This document shows, piece by piece, positions 12,965-25,100 of a stretch of 64,000 nt of DNA. A program made the position numbers and the translations under genes. Every line of letters starts with the position of its first letter. The first letter of the stretch is position 1. The notes under the pieces were generated by a model, which saw only the letters and a list, made by a program, of their open reading frames with translations, was not told the origin of the DNA and ran no database searches. Location: positions 4,092,001 through 4,156,000 of the forward strand of contig NW_025408667.1 in the NCBI RefSeq assembly GCF_020360975.1, given 5' to 3'. This DNA comes from Hirsutella rhossiliensis (taxonomy: Eukaryota; Ascomycota; Sordariomycetes; Hypocreales; Ophiocordycipitaceae).

Positions 12965-15755
12965 CCCGTTGATCTTGGTGTGGGGCCACAGCAGCCCAAC
13001 TAAGTGTCTTCGCCACTTAGTTGGCCCAAAAAATCCGGCACAGCCCAAAAAATCCGGCACAGCAGGGTCCTCAATTTGGGGTGCAAAATCAAGGGAAATT
13101 CTACGCTTCGCTTCATGGTGCCGTCAATGCGACTTCAAATAGCTAAAATATACATGTGATCAATAGCTGCGGATCACCTAAAGACGCAAGTAACAACGAA
13201 AAGTGAAAAATCACGTCTTTGGGCCTATTTAGGAGCTGCCGCCTTCCAGTCGAAGAGATAGGAAGACCGCGTTTGTGAGTCCAAATAGACGTATTATGTA
13301 GTAATTTCGCCTGTTGTGCGTCTCTGAGAGCTATTTTATCCATACCTGTGTTCCTGGAGCGTCTGCTGTATCTTGTTGGACGATCGGGTGCGCGGTCGAG
13401 GGCATGGTGTATCGACTACCGCTTCAACCGCTGCTAACGGCGGCGATGAGGGTATATTCTCTTGCGTGTCGAGTAAATTGTCCTCGTCTTCATCGTCGGC
13501 GCCATCCTCACTATGTTTGTCAAGATCGAGGCCTGTGAAATAGACGGTATCGTCACTGCCGGGCAACGACGACATATCTGTAAGTGGGCGAGGTCGGGTC
13601 GCTGCGCGCGCCCTGACATCTCTGGCGGAGTTATTTCTCGGTGGTATCATAGAAAAGGATTCCTTGATGGCTCTTTGAGCTCCCGCATGAGGGTATCGCA
13701 ACTTTGCTCCAGAGTGTAGAACTCAACGTCTCGTCCCGTAAACTCTAGCCAGGGCTTAAAGTTCAATGTCTTGACTCTGCCATTGACTAACTGCTTCTTC
13801 CCGACTTTATAGTCTTCTCGGATCTTCTGCATCTCTCCACGAACTCGTTTAAGATGCATCCTTATCTCCTGGCGCGTTTGAAGCCGGGTTTGCTTTGCCT
13901 GGAGCTCCTCATACTCCCGGGTGATGTCGGCCATGCTGGAGCTCGTGATAAACTCTCCGCGCGGCCTGACAATCTTGCCTCTCTTCATTCGATTCGCATA
14001 CGCCTGGGTTCGGCTATTCTTATCGCTGACTATGCCCTGGGAATGTGACGCCATCGCGATAGACTCGGTGTTCACTTTCGCAAGAACCCGCAAGTTTTCT
14101 CGTGATGGCGAGCTCATGAGGGGCCCATACCGTTGCCGGATATCATTGAGGGCATCCGCGGCGACTTGGAAACGCGTCTCCGAGGGTAGGAGCGAGGCGT
14201 ATGCAGGATTGATCGGCTGCTGTTGTCGTAGCTGCTCGTGGAGGATCTTGGTGATCACCGGCGCTGGGTCGACAGGAAAGAGGCCTGTTTTTTCAAATGC
14301 CGCCATAATGTTATGCCGCGTGAAGCCAGCCTCATATACGTCCTGAAAAGCTGTGAGGAAGTTGACCCGCGAAAATGATATGTTGCCTTCTGCGAGCGAC
14401 TTCGAAGCGCTTTCTGATGTGCTGACTTTAGTGGCTGGAATACCCCAACATCAAGCGGCTGCATGAGGTGGGTGGAATGTGGAGGGAAAATAGCAATGAT
14501 GATATCAAACTTGATACAATACTCAGCAAAGTCAAGGGTGGTATGCCCTGTAAAGCCATCCACAACAAGCAATCGGTAGATCTTCTCGTCGTCAGGCCGT
14601 TGGTTTGGCGGCGCCTCCACGCGACTCATCCCCATGTTGGGGCGCCGAAGATGCTCGTCACAGCCGAACCACTCTTCCAGCGAATTTCCTGACTGTTTTG
14701 CTTGCGCTGACGATGCCCAAGACCAGCAGTTGAAATGCCTTGCCCACTCAAGGTGTATCTCTGCGTTGGAAAAGCCAGTTGGCGACTGGGCAAACCGTAC
14801 GCCTGTCATGATGTCGATGCCGGCCCAGTTGGTGGTAGGGTAATGTTGGAAAACAAGCCAGGGTGGAAGAGAGTCCCCCACTGCGTTAACTGAGGCAATT
14901 ACCGTGCAGGATTCTCGGTTTGCTGGGTCTAAAACTCGGGGCCGGGTGCTCTTGACTCTAGTGGTGCGCGTGATGAGAACTTGGATGCGTTCTCGCAGGC
15001 ACCCAATGCGTATTCCGGCCTCGTCTTCATTCCAGATCTCTGAACTGCCAATACGGTAGCTGGTGATGATTTCTCGAAGCTTTGAGTAGAAAAATTCGAC
15101 TTCTTCTACCCCGTGGGCTTCAAAGGACTTCCGGCTCGTTCAACTGCTTTGAGATACGTCTTCGCGATCGCAGGATGACTTCCACGCCAATTGTCAAGCC
15201 AACTTGACGAGACCGGGCGGGCATTGGGATCTCGACGCATTCTTATTGCATTTGCAACAGCTTCAAGTTGCTCTCTCGTGGCGGGCATGCCGGTGCGTTC
15301 CATCCACTGTACATACGCAACCAGGGCGTCGTCTTCGTCCTCCGTCAGCGCCAATGGACGCCCTGGAGCACGGGAAAAGGGGTTTCTTATGAAATTAATG
15401 GCTCTCTGTACGGATGAGCTCTTCACATTGTAACGGATGGCCGCATCTCGCACGGAAAGAGGCGTTCTTTTTGGTGTTGTTGAGCGACGAACATCGGCTC
15501 TGGGGTCGCGACGAGACGCCAGAACGGCTTTTGCTGCCTCCAGGGTAGCCATGTTATCTGTCATAATGTATTCCGGCAAAAAGATACGTAAATAAAGTCA
15601 AGTTGCGCGAGAAAACGCGGTTGAGATGCATAGGGTTGACGTTTTGGAGGTGGGCTGCTGTGCCGGATTTTTTGGGCTGTGCCGGATTTTTTGGGCCAAC
15701 TAAGTGGCGAAGACACTTAGTTGGGCTGCTGTGGCCCCACACCAAGATCAACGGG
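12965..15755 (-). mobile_element. pogo/Fot-like DNA transposon (pogo-2), copy 1, not RIP-mutated
   Basis: A 2791-bp element with ~100-bp terminal inverted repeats starting CCCGTTGATCTTGGTG, flanked by TA duplications (12963-12964 and 15756-15757), inserted in gypsy B. Each end carries an imperfectly looped hairpin (CCAACTAAGTG / CACTTAGTTGG around a 7-base loop) and two direct copies of GCCCAAAAAATCCGGCACA. CA and TG dinucleotides are normal, so it arrived after, or escaped, the RIP that destroyed its surroundings. A nearly identical copy lies inverted at 60739-63523. Confidence 0.95.
13336..15564 (-). pseudogene. Frameshifted pogo-2 transposase, copy 1
   Basis: Starts at ATG 15562-15564. 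The first frame (to about 15106) holds an N-terminal HTH segment and a CENP-B/Tc5-type DNA-binding region (TEDEDDALVAYVQWMERTGM...WLDNWRGSHP). A missing C (GAGCCGG here, GAGCCCGG in copy 2) then shifts the frame. The DDE_1 domain follows: NEDEAG, VVDGFTGHTTLDF, PPHSTHLMQPLDVG. Near 14400 a second frameshift, also present in copy 2, precedes the C-terminal region (MAAFEKTGLFPVDP, coiled-coil-like basic region, acidic tail), ending at 13336. About 740 codons in all, longer than most Fot-type transposases because of the C-terminal extension. Confidence 0.85.
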
Positions 15756-17024
15756 TATATATCTTCTTAGAATCGTTTACTATTCTTCTTAATCTAGTCT
15801 TAAGAGACTCTTTTAAGATAAGGGTATTCTAGTTCTATAAATTTAACTTATCTCTATATTTTAAGATCCTTTCGTTATATTATTATAAGGGTTTTCTTTA
15901 ATAGCTTTAAGAACTATCTAGTACTATTCTTATCGCTTAGGTATACTATATATTCGTTATTATAGTATATAGTCTAACTAAGGAGTTCGTACTTTAGTTC
16001 CTATTTATTAGTAGCGTTTAGGTATTTTTAACCTTTTAAGGCTAGTACTTAGTAGGTTTTCTTCTCCTTACGAGGTTATCTATATTCTTTAGAGTAATAT
16101 TTAAGTTTCCTAAAATACTTTCCTTTACTTTTCTATATTATATCTAGATCTATCTTACTTAGGTTAGTTATATAGGCGTAGGCAATAAGAGTTTCGCGCT
16201 TTTTTTTATAGTTAGCGCGTCGGTTAAAGTTATTCCTATAAGAAGGGTTTTAGTTTCCTCTTCCTTATTTCTTTTCTTAGCGTCGCGTATACTATCTATC
16301 GTCGATTTATACTACTATAGTAATATAGTCCGAGAGGTTATTAGGTCGATTTTCCTTATAAAGTTCGTCCTTAACTTCTTCTTTAAGCCCGTCGTAGAAT
16401 CGTAATATAAGAGGTTCGTCGTCCTAATTAAGCTTTAAGGTAACTTAATAGAACTTCGTAGTATAATCTAATACTAAGATCCTTTATTAAAGTTCTTAAA
16501 GTTTCTATTTAGCTTTTTATTCTTCGTCGGTTATTTTAAATACCTTCGTAATAGCTTCTTTAAATCCTTAAAAACTAGCAAAGACTTTATCTATCTCGTT
16601 ATCTTATCGCGCTAGTTAGTTATTAAGAAAATCCCTTATAATAGGTCTAAACTAAGCGAGTGCCGTTCTAGATAAATAATTTCTTATATAAAGTACCTTT
16701 TCGACTAGGTCTAAGAGTTTAGTAAGGTAAAACTAATAGTAGGCCTTAAGTTAGGTAAGAAAGTCTTAAAGTATACTATAAGTACCGTCGAATAGTCCTA
16801 GCTATTTTAGTTTAACTACTTCTCTAAGGTCCCTTACTTATCCGTTGCCTCCTTTATTCTTAAGTAACTATACCTTATATTAAAAGGCGATAATTTCGCG
16901 TATTATATCCTAAGGCGATATAGTAGCTCTAGAGTTAATTAATCCGGCTTACTATATAGGTATATTAATAGTTACGATATTACTTAGAGTAATATAGTAT
17001 TATATTAAATAAGAGCTTTTAATA
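15756..17024 (-). mobile_element. Gypsy B 5' region (gag side), RIP-degraded
   Basis: Continuation of element B between the pogo-2 insertion and the right-hand LTR. On the minus strand this is where gag should lie. CA/TG are almost absent and stops interrupt every frame. I could not recognise a zinc knuckle or capsid motif with confidence. Confidence 0.45.
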
Positions 17025-17510
17025 TATAACGACCGGTATTATTCTTAAGGGATAAACCTATTAAGGGGTTTATATTAGTAGATATAATAAGGCGTAGTCT
17101 AAGTAATAATAAGTATATTATATTAGTAATAAGTTAAAGGTCGTAGACTATAGACTATAACTAGGTAATTAAGTAATCGGAATTATAAATAAGATCGTAA
17201 TAGAGATCGTAATAATTATAATATATTAAAAGCTATTAAGCTATCTATCTAAAGGAGTGTTCCGTTCCTTCCTTATATATCTTAAGAGCTTCCTTAGATC
17301 GCCGAGAGCACTAGGTAATCCCGTTATTTAGGAGCGCTAGAGTGCTAGAGCGATCCTACGATCTTAGCTATAGAGCGTTAAAGCGCTAAAGCGATCCGTC
17401 GCTCTAAACTTAATTAGCCCGTCGGTCTATTTAATATTCCTTACTCCCTATATTACGTAACCTTATAATATATATTAGTCCCCGCGGTTCGCTAGACTAT
17501 AGTTATAATA
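17025..17510. repeat. LTR of gypsy B, right copy (486 bp)
   Basis: Starts TATAACGACCGG (TGTAACGACCGG before RIP) and ends GTTATAATA (GTTGTAACA before RIP), giving inverted TGT/ACA ends. Matches 5077-5506 and the outer parts of the solo LTR at 34055-34529. It abuts the reverse transcriptase of gypsy A on its right. Confidence 0.88.
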
Positions 17511-20500
17511 CTTAAATAAGCTATAGTATATATAAAACGCTATCTTTTACTTATTACCCTTTAAGATCTATACTTTATAAAACGCTTATTTTATATCTAG
17601 CTTTATAAACTACTTTACCTTTAAGAGGTTATAGAGCGTATCTAAGATTAAAGGTAAGGTATAGCTATCTAGCCTTATAATTACGTTTAAAGCCTTATAG
17701 TTATAATAGAACTATATCTTACTTCTTAGTTTATATATAAATAAGACTAGCGCTCTTACTTTAAAGCTACTAGCTTAAATAAAACCCTTATTTAAGAGGT
17801 CCCTTAGCGTCTTCTTTAATACTAGTAGCTCTATATATAATATACTATATAGTAGTCTAAATAATATAGGTAGTTCTTACCCCTTTTTATTAATATAGAG
17901 TACGATCTTATAGTCTACCCTTAGCTTATATAAGTTAAGCTTATTTACTTCCTAGGACTTAAATAATAGTAGGAGGTTATAAAAGCGCTTTAGTATCTAC
18001 TACTATAGCTTAGCGGTTAACTTTAGCTTCTTTATTTAAAGGGCTTTATTAATATCTACTAAGCTAACTATATAGACCGCTATATTAGCCGCTACTCGGC
18101 CTTCCTCTTACTTTACTAATTATATAGTTCTTATAAAGATAAAAGTAAGGACTTCTTAGGCTAAGTATAAAGCTTATATATTTAGTCCTATGCTTATAAA
18201 ACTATTATTATAGCGGACCTACTATTATATAGGCTTAAACTATAGCTTCTTTTAGTATAGAACTAAGTATAACTCTATATATAATAACTAGGGTTTCTTA
18301 AGGATTAAGGGAAACTTTAGTTAAGGGATTATATAGGCTATAATAAGCTTATAATAGCTATCGACCTCTATAGCTAGCTATATAATACCCTTAATTACTA
18401 TTATAAGATAGAAATTATATAATATCTTTCCCTTATATAGATCGTTTAGCTAAGAGAAAGAGAGATTTTCTTCTTTTCTCCCTCTTTATCTAACTATAGT
18501 TACTCTTTAACTATGTTTTCCTTATATCTTATACTATCTCTTTCTATATCTCTCTTTCTTTTACCTCGAGCCCCTTACCTAGGCTAACCTATCCGCCCTA
18601 CCTAGCTATTATATAATAATTACTATACCTTTTATCGCGCTTAAGGCGCCCTTTACTTACCTTAAGGCGATCCTTTTTACTAGTACTTATATCTCTTATA
18701 TAAGCGCCTTATTAACTATAGTATAGTACTAGTAGCCCTTATCTATAAGGGCGGCGATAAGTAAGGAGTTATTAATTATAACCTATATTAAAGTAAGCTC
18801 CTTTTTTATATAAGCGGATAATTCCTCCTTTTCTTTTACTAGTACTAGTAATTAGGGCTTTAAAGCCTATCTTTACTCTAGAGCTACTCTTTTTCTTTTA
18901 GGCCTAAGGGGGCGGAGTCCTCCTTATTATCTAAAGTAAGGAGTAGTTCTATCTTTACTACTTAAACTACTATAAGCCGCTTAAGAAGGAAAGGGCATTT
19001 TAGTATAAAGTATATAGACGCGCTATAACGTAAGTAGTGGCCGTTAGCCTTCCTCTTTTTAATTTCCTTACTTATTACTTACTTTACCCGCTACTTAGAG
19101 TATAAAGCGGTATAAGGGGTAGTTAATAGTATCTTCTTACTATATTTAGCTTAGTCTATATAGGTAGCCGATATTAAGGTATCCTTATCTATATTAATAG
19201 CTAGTTATTTATCTTATAAAGGGGCGGTAATCCTATCGCTACTATATAGTATATACTTATAGAGCTTTTAGAAATATAGCGTTTACTTATAGCCCTATAC
19301 TACCTTTATTAACTAGCTTATATACTCGCTATAGTTAGTAGGTATAATTATAAGGATAAGTAGCTCTTATAAGGCTAGCGTAATTAAATTCTATAGCTAT
19401 ATAAGCTTCGCGCTATCTTTTTATACTATAGTCCTTACTACTTATAAGAACGTCTCTTTAAAATTAAAGAGGAATTTACTAAAGGTTTATCTATCTCTTT
19501 ACTTAAGGGTCTATAGCCTATCTTATACCTTCTCCCGCTCCTATATATTACCGAACGTATATATAAGGTATTAAAAGAAGTCTTATAGGTCGCGTTTACT
19601 TTTAAGGCCGCCCTTATCTTAGAATCTAGAGATCTACTATATCTAGGGCTTTAGTAGCGTATAAAGGAGCAAATACTATACTATATCGCAATAGCTATTT
19701 AAGCCCTATTTCTTATTAATTATAAACTTTATCTATAGCTAGTTAAGGAAGAAGTAAAAGGACTTTAACCTACTATCTTAAGTTAGCTAAGGGAGCGGCT
19801 TTTATATTAGTAGTATCGCCGCTATAACTAGCGTTATAGAGGTCGTAGGGGTTAAAGCTAGTCTTATAACCGGCCCCCTTAGTATAGTAAGAACCTTATC
19901 CTTCTTACTAGCTATCGCGCTTTTAATCGCTTCTAAGATAGCTATAATACTTTTTATTTATCTAAGGAAGGGCGGAGTACTTTCTTAAAGAGGTAGTACC
20001 CTCTTTAAAGAGATATCTATTAGATCTATTAGTTAATAGCTTATACTATTATAAAATAAGTAAAGGCGTATATATAGGTACTATTTATAGGATAATATTA
20101 ATAAGCTATATAAAGCTCTTTTATACGCGGTTAGCTTATATATATATATATAGGATCTAGCCTTTTATATATAACTATATAGCTTAGGCTATAGCCTAAG
20201 CCTATAACTTATAATAGTTAAAGACTTTTATATAGTATAATTAAATCGTTTTTTATACCCTTTATTATAAACGTTAGCTAGTAACCTATATCTTTATAGA
20301 AATCGCTTATCCGTATAAATACTTCTTTTCTTAGCTTAGTTTAAAGTAGTAAGAATACTCTTAAGTAGTCTTAATTACTTTATATAAAACCTATAACCCT
20401 TACCTTTATTAAGGGTATATTTAAACTTATTAAATAACTATAACTTCCGCTTATAAGTATATTATATTTCCTTTTTATAAGTATATCTCTTTTCTAGGTA

Positions 20501-21450
20501 CTATTAATAGCTTTTATACTAACTATATCTAAGGTTTAACTAAGGAGCCCGTTTATAAATAATAGTACTTCCCTAAATACTATAAGGCTACTTATAACCT
20601 TAATAGATTCGCTAACTATATATATAGTTATAGTTTCTATACTAACCTTACGATTAATAAATTTTATAATAAGTATATTAGTAACGAGACCGCCCTTTAT
20701 TTTCTTTATAATATCCTTAATCCCTTTAGTCCTACTAAGGATTTAAAGGAAAGGGAGAAAATTAACCTTATACTTATTTTACCTAGAAAGAGATTATATA
20801 GTTTTAATAAGCTCTCTCTTAAGTAATAATTAGATAGTCTTTAAGTTCTCTTTATAGTAGTCTATAGTAGGTTTACTAGGAGTAGGTAGCTTTATTTAAT
20901 TACTATTTTTAGCGGTAAAAACATTTCTCTTAAGGTTATATACGTTTAATCTAGTAAATTAAAAATATATTAAAATTTATCTTATAAGCGTATTTATTTT
21001 CGCTATAGTAGATCTCCCCGTTTATAATAAAAAATAAACGTTATTATCTATAAAGTAAAATATCCTATTTTTAAAGGAGTTAAGTAGTAAGAATATTTAT
21101 TTTCTTACTTTATTATTTAATTATATCTTTATTTATTTTCTTTAAGGTAGTAAAGGGTAAGTTATTATTAAGGAAGGGTAGGAAATATTATCTTTATTTA
21201 CTTAAGGAGCTTTAAGTAGAAAATTTAAAATAATAAGGTAGTAAGTAAGGCGCTTATAAATATCTTAGCTATTATAGTTATCCTTCGATTAAATAGTTAA
21301 ACGGTGCCTTAGTTACTAGTTAGGTTCTAGCGTATATCTTATAATAGTTATAGATTTTTATCTTTACTACCTTTTCCTTCCTAGCTCCTTTTTACCTCCT
21401 TTTTTTCTTATTAAATTAGCGTCTTTAAGGCTCCTATATAGAGATCCTTT
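17511..21450 (-). mobile_element. Ty3/gypsy element A, 5' part with start of reverse transcriptase, RIP-degraded
   Basis: The minus strand from about 17960 down to 17520, read through stops, gives the N-terminal gypsy reverse transcriptase pattern: VDYKIVLYINKKG, ELLVLKKTLRDLLNKGFI.AS, ALVLFIYK, YNYKALNVI...YTLPLI, then a FIKLDIK.AFYKV-like string. The frame stops at 17511 where gypsy B begins, and integrase of the same type reappears at 2080-1735. The remainder to about 21450 should be protease/gag and leader, but no motif was clear enough to place. A basic segment on the plus strand near 19820-20000 was noted but not assigned. Confidence 0.65.
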
Positions 21451-22100
21451 TTTACTTTACTAAGTTATTATAAGAAGGTATAAGCAATAAGCGTAGAATC
21501 GGGTAATTAATAACGTAAGCGGAAAGATCGGTCGAAGGAGTATAGGGTAGGATTTCGTCCGGAGTTTATAACGAGTATATAAGGGGCTGAATAATTTATT
21601 AAAAGAATAGCGTTGCAAAGGATGCTTGTAAACTTGCTTTTTCTATCTACTACTCCTAGGGAAATCCTTTGTCTTTTATAGACCATTGCTCGCCTACTAG
21701 TAGACTAATTAGTTAGCTTTCTAGCACTTTCTATAGTGCTTAAAAAGCTCTATCTATAGTATGTCTTCCTAACTTAGTAGGTAGTCTAATTATAACGTAA
21801 TAGTTAACGTAAGACTATAGGTTCTAATATAAGTAGTAGATTTAACTAGAATGTTCTATACCCTACCTATTCTTATATCGCGGATATCTTCGGAACCGCT
21901 AGGCCAAAATAGGCAATAGGGTATCCGTTCTGCTTATAATTAACTTATGCATTTTATGTATATTTCATTTTATTAGGATAGGCTTATCTTAACCCGCTTT
22001 TCCTAAAGGAAGGTATAGATATCTAGTAGAGGTCTTTATCTTTAAGGGTTATTCCCTTAGACTATATTATAGAGCCTCCTTTTACTAGCTTATTTTATAG
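21451..22100. other. Weakly mutated stretch between gypsy A and gypsy C, unassigned
   Basis: CA and TG dinucleotides reappear here (for example GCGTTGCAAAGGATGCTTG near 21613), unlike both flanks. No open frame, no tRNA-like fold and no second copy in the window. Its position at the left edge of gypsy C would suit that element's 3' LTR, but this is not demonstrated. Confidence 0.25.
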
Positions 22101-25100
22101 AGCCCCCCTATACCTATTATTTCTTTATAATAGTAAAATAGGAATATAAGGGTATATTCTTATAGTTATAGTAGCTAAACCTCGATTATATACCTTAAGC
22201 CTTTCTTAGGTATTTATAGTCGCTCTTCTTCCTCTTCCTAGCTTTAATCCTTCTAAGGTTCGTTAAGGAGTCGTTATAACTATAGTACTATCTAATCTAA
22301 GGCTTCTCTACTTAATAAGAGTAGTAAATTATCTACTTTATTTATTATTTCTTCCTTCCTCCTCTTATTAAGAGTAATCTTATCTTAAAGTAACTAGTTA
22401 TCCTTAGTAAAGTACTATTAACCTTCCTTATCCTTTTTAAACTTCTTTAAATACTCTCCTAGGATTATCTTATTAAGTATAATTTTATTTAAAGTCTTAA
22501 TCCTATACGCCTTAAACTACTTTAAGCGCGATATTACTTAAAAAGGACCGTTCTACCTTATTTAATACTTAACTTACCTCCTTAGATTATTTAATCGTTT
22601 AATATTAAATAGTAAGATAAGGTCTCTAGGTTATAGGCTTTCTTTCCTTATTATATACTTATTAGCTTTATCTATCCTCTTTATTAATCGATTCTAATAT
22701 CTTATTACTCTTTTCTTAGCTTTTTTTATATCTTTTTCTTTCCTTTTTAAAACTTATACTTATACTTTAAATAATTCTTCTCTTATCTTTACTCCGTTTT
22801 AGTCGATTAGTCGCTAAGTTAAGTATTCTACTTTAAGAGGTAGTACTAGTTCCTATCTATATAGTAAGTAGAAAGCTAATATTCTATAAGACTCTTTAAC
22901 TACTATTTAGTCTATAAGGATTACTTAGTCAAGGTATTTAATCTACTTACCCTTTTTCTTTATTATTTTTATAAGTACTATTATTAACCTTTAGTACCTT
23001 TATTTTACTACCGCGTTTACTTTTAGATTATATACTAAAGTTTAAATAACTTTAACGCCTATATCCTCTAAGATATACTTAAAGTCTTTTTTTATTTTAG
23101 GCCCTCTATTAATTATAGTATATAGTATTACGCTATACCTATAAATAATAAAGAGTATAAATTTAGTTATAGCTCTTATAATAATTTCTTTAACTAAGGT
23201 TACTTTTACCTATTTATAAGGTCGTCTTATAATTTTATAAGGTATAAATACCTATAACTAAATAGTATATACTAGCTATTTAAGTAAATCTTACTTATAG
23301 GGTAGCTAGGCGTAGTTATAGTTATAACTTCCTAGGGTCTCTTAGTAGTAAAGTATTAGTATTCTTTATAGGAAGAAATTATACTATAAATATTATTTTA
23401 AAGGCTAGCCTATTAATACCTATTCTTTACGAACGTATATATAACTTATTATCCTTTATATCCTATTTATATATAGTACTTTATAATAATCCTTTTCTAT
23501 TCTTTTAGGTCGTCTATAACTAATATAGGTCCCCTTTCTTCCTTCCTAGGGAGTCGCTAAAGCTTTTAATCTTTAACGTAGAAATTTAAACTCTTTAGAT
23601 ATAGCCTCCTATAGTCTTATTTAAAAAGGCCCTCTAGCCGTTTTAATATTTAAAGGAAGTCCGTAATTATCCTCGATTCCTTTAAGTAGTCCCCTTATAG
23701 CTTAGTCCCTTATACTACGTTTAAGTAAAAGTCTATAAATTCTTTAATATTGCTTTCTATTTCCCTATTTAATATATTAAAAGGTCCTTTAGGCATTCTT
23801 AAGAGTCCGTTAGCTATACTATTCTTCTTACCTTTAATATATTATATAGTAAAGTTAAAGAGGAAAATATAGCTTATCTAATAAGTTACTATAGCTCTAA
23901 GAACGTCTTTAAAGGTACCTTTTAGTTAATCGACTAAGACCTATACGTTAGTTTCTAAGATAAAATATATACTATATAGGTATATTCTTAGTCTCCTAAG
24001 CGTACTTAATATAGCCCTATACTCCCTCTTTATTATATTATATTTAGTTTCTACTAGTAATTATATTTTACTTTTAAACCTTATAAGGCGCCTCTTTCTA
24101 TCGACGATTTATATTAAGACTGCCCCCTAGCTAAGTAAACTAGTATTATATATTAAAATAATATCTCCTCTTCTTAAGCTAACGTTAAGGGATACTAAAA
24201 AGACTAGATTAATAATAGCTTTATTAAGGGTAGCTATTACTTTTACTTATTCGTCTCTTTATTCCTAATAGACTTCTTTCTTTAGTAGGTCTATAAGGGG
24301 TTTTACTAAAATAGTAAACTATCTAATCTAGATTTAATAGTATCTTATCTATTCCTTAATTTTAATAACTTTAGCTTTTATAAGGCACTTTTTATTTATT
24401 TTATAAATATAACTAATAACTTTAATTACTTACTATTAGAATTTCGATTTAGCCCTTATAATTATATAATTAAAGAGTTTAATATTAACTAGGACTTTAT
24501 TAAGGTTAATAAGGTATTTAAAGATAAATCTCTATACTCTTAGCGCTACCTCTTTATTATTATACGTTATATCGGGCCCCTTAATACTTATATTATCGAG
24601 GAAATTCCTATAAATATTTAGTATAAGGTCTTATAAGATTCTTTATATTATCCTTATAAATTAGCCGACTAAGCTTATAGCCCCTTAAGGGAGTATATAT
24701 ATATATAAGAGGCTAATAGGTATCGCGAATATCGTTAAGTTATAGCTTTTTATATTAAGAGGGATTTAATTATAGCTTAAAAAAGGTCTAAGAGGGAAAG
24801 GATCTTATATATTAAAAAGTAGTCGCTAAACTTATTTATATTTAGTAGTAGGTTTATATCTCTTATTATAATAGTATTTATATATATAGCGGAATTAATT
24901 AAGCATAGTCCTTTATCTTTCTTTACTACTAGAAAAAAGGGGTTTTTATAGGGCCTATACCCTTCTATAAGGACTCTTATTTTTAGTTTAATTTTAAGGA
25001 TATCAATAACTTTCTACTTTATTACTTTTAAGATTAAGATTAAGGCTACTTACTATACTTTATATTCTATTATCCTAATAACTTATAGGGGGGCTATAGC

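Larger units (their letters stand above)
5077..17510 (-). mobile_element. Ty3/gypsy retrotransposon B, RIP-degraded, with two nested DNA transposons
   Basis: Bounded by LTR copies at 5077-5506 and 17025-17510, with a polypurine tract on the minus strand next to the left LTR, so transcription runs right to left. Reading through stops, about 10390-10200 gives reverse transcriptase around the YLDD site (now YLDN). About 9785-9545 gives gypsy RNase H/tether sequence (KEFL...AFKEF.YYL, VYIDYKNILYF, EYLLEFDY.IIYRKG.EN). Subtracting the nested elements at 5897-7700 and 12965-15755 leaves about 7.8 kb, an ordinary gypsy length. The left LTR lacks its first ~55 bases, and no target duplication is visible. 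Confidence 0.82.

Noticed and set aside
12965..15755. Pogo-2 as carrier of a cargo gene, given its 2.8-kb length
   Set aside because: All coding potential on the coding strand fits one transposase with a long C-terminal extension; opposite-strand frames are mirror shadows found in both copies.
19820..20000. Plus-strand Arg/Tyr/Asn-rich string resembling a gag basic region
   Set aside because: Reverse transcriptase of the surrounding element is on the minus strand; without a knuckle or second motif the match is too weak.
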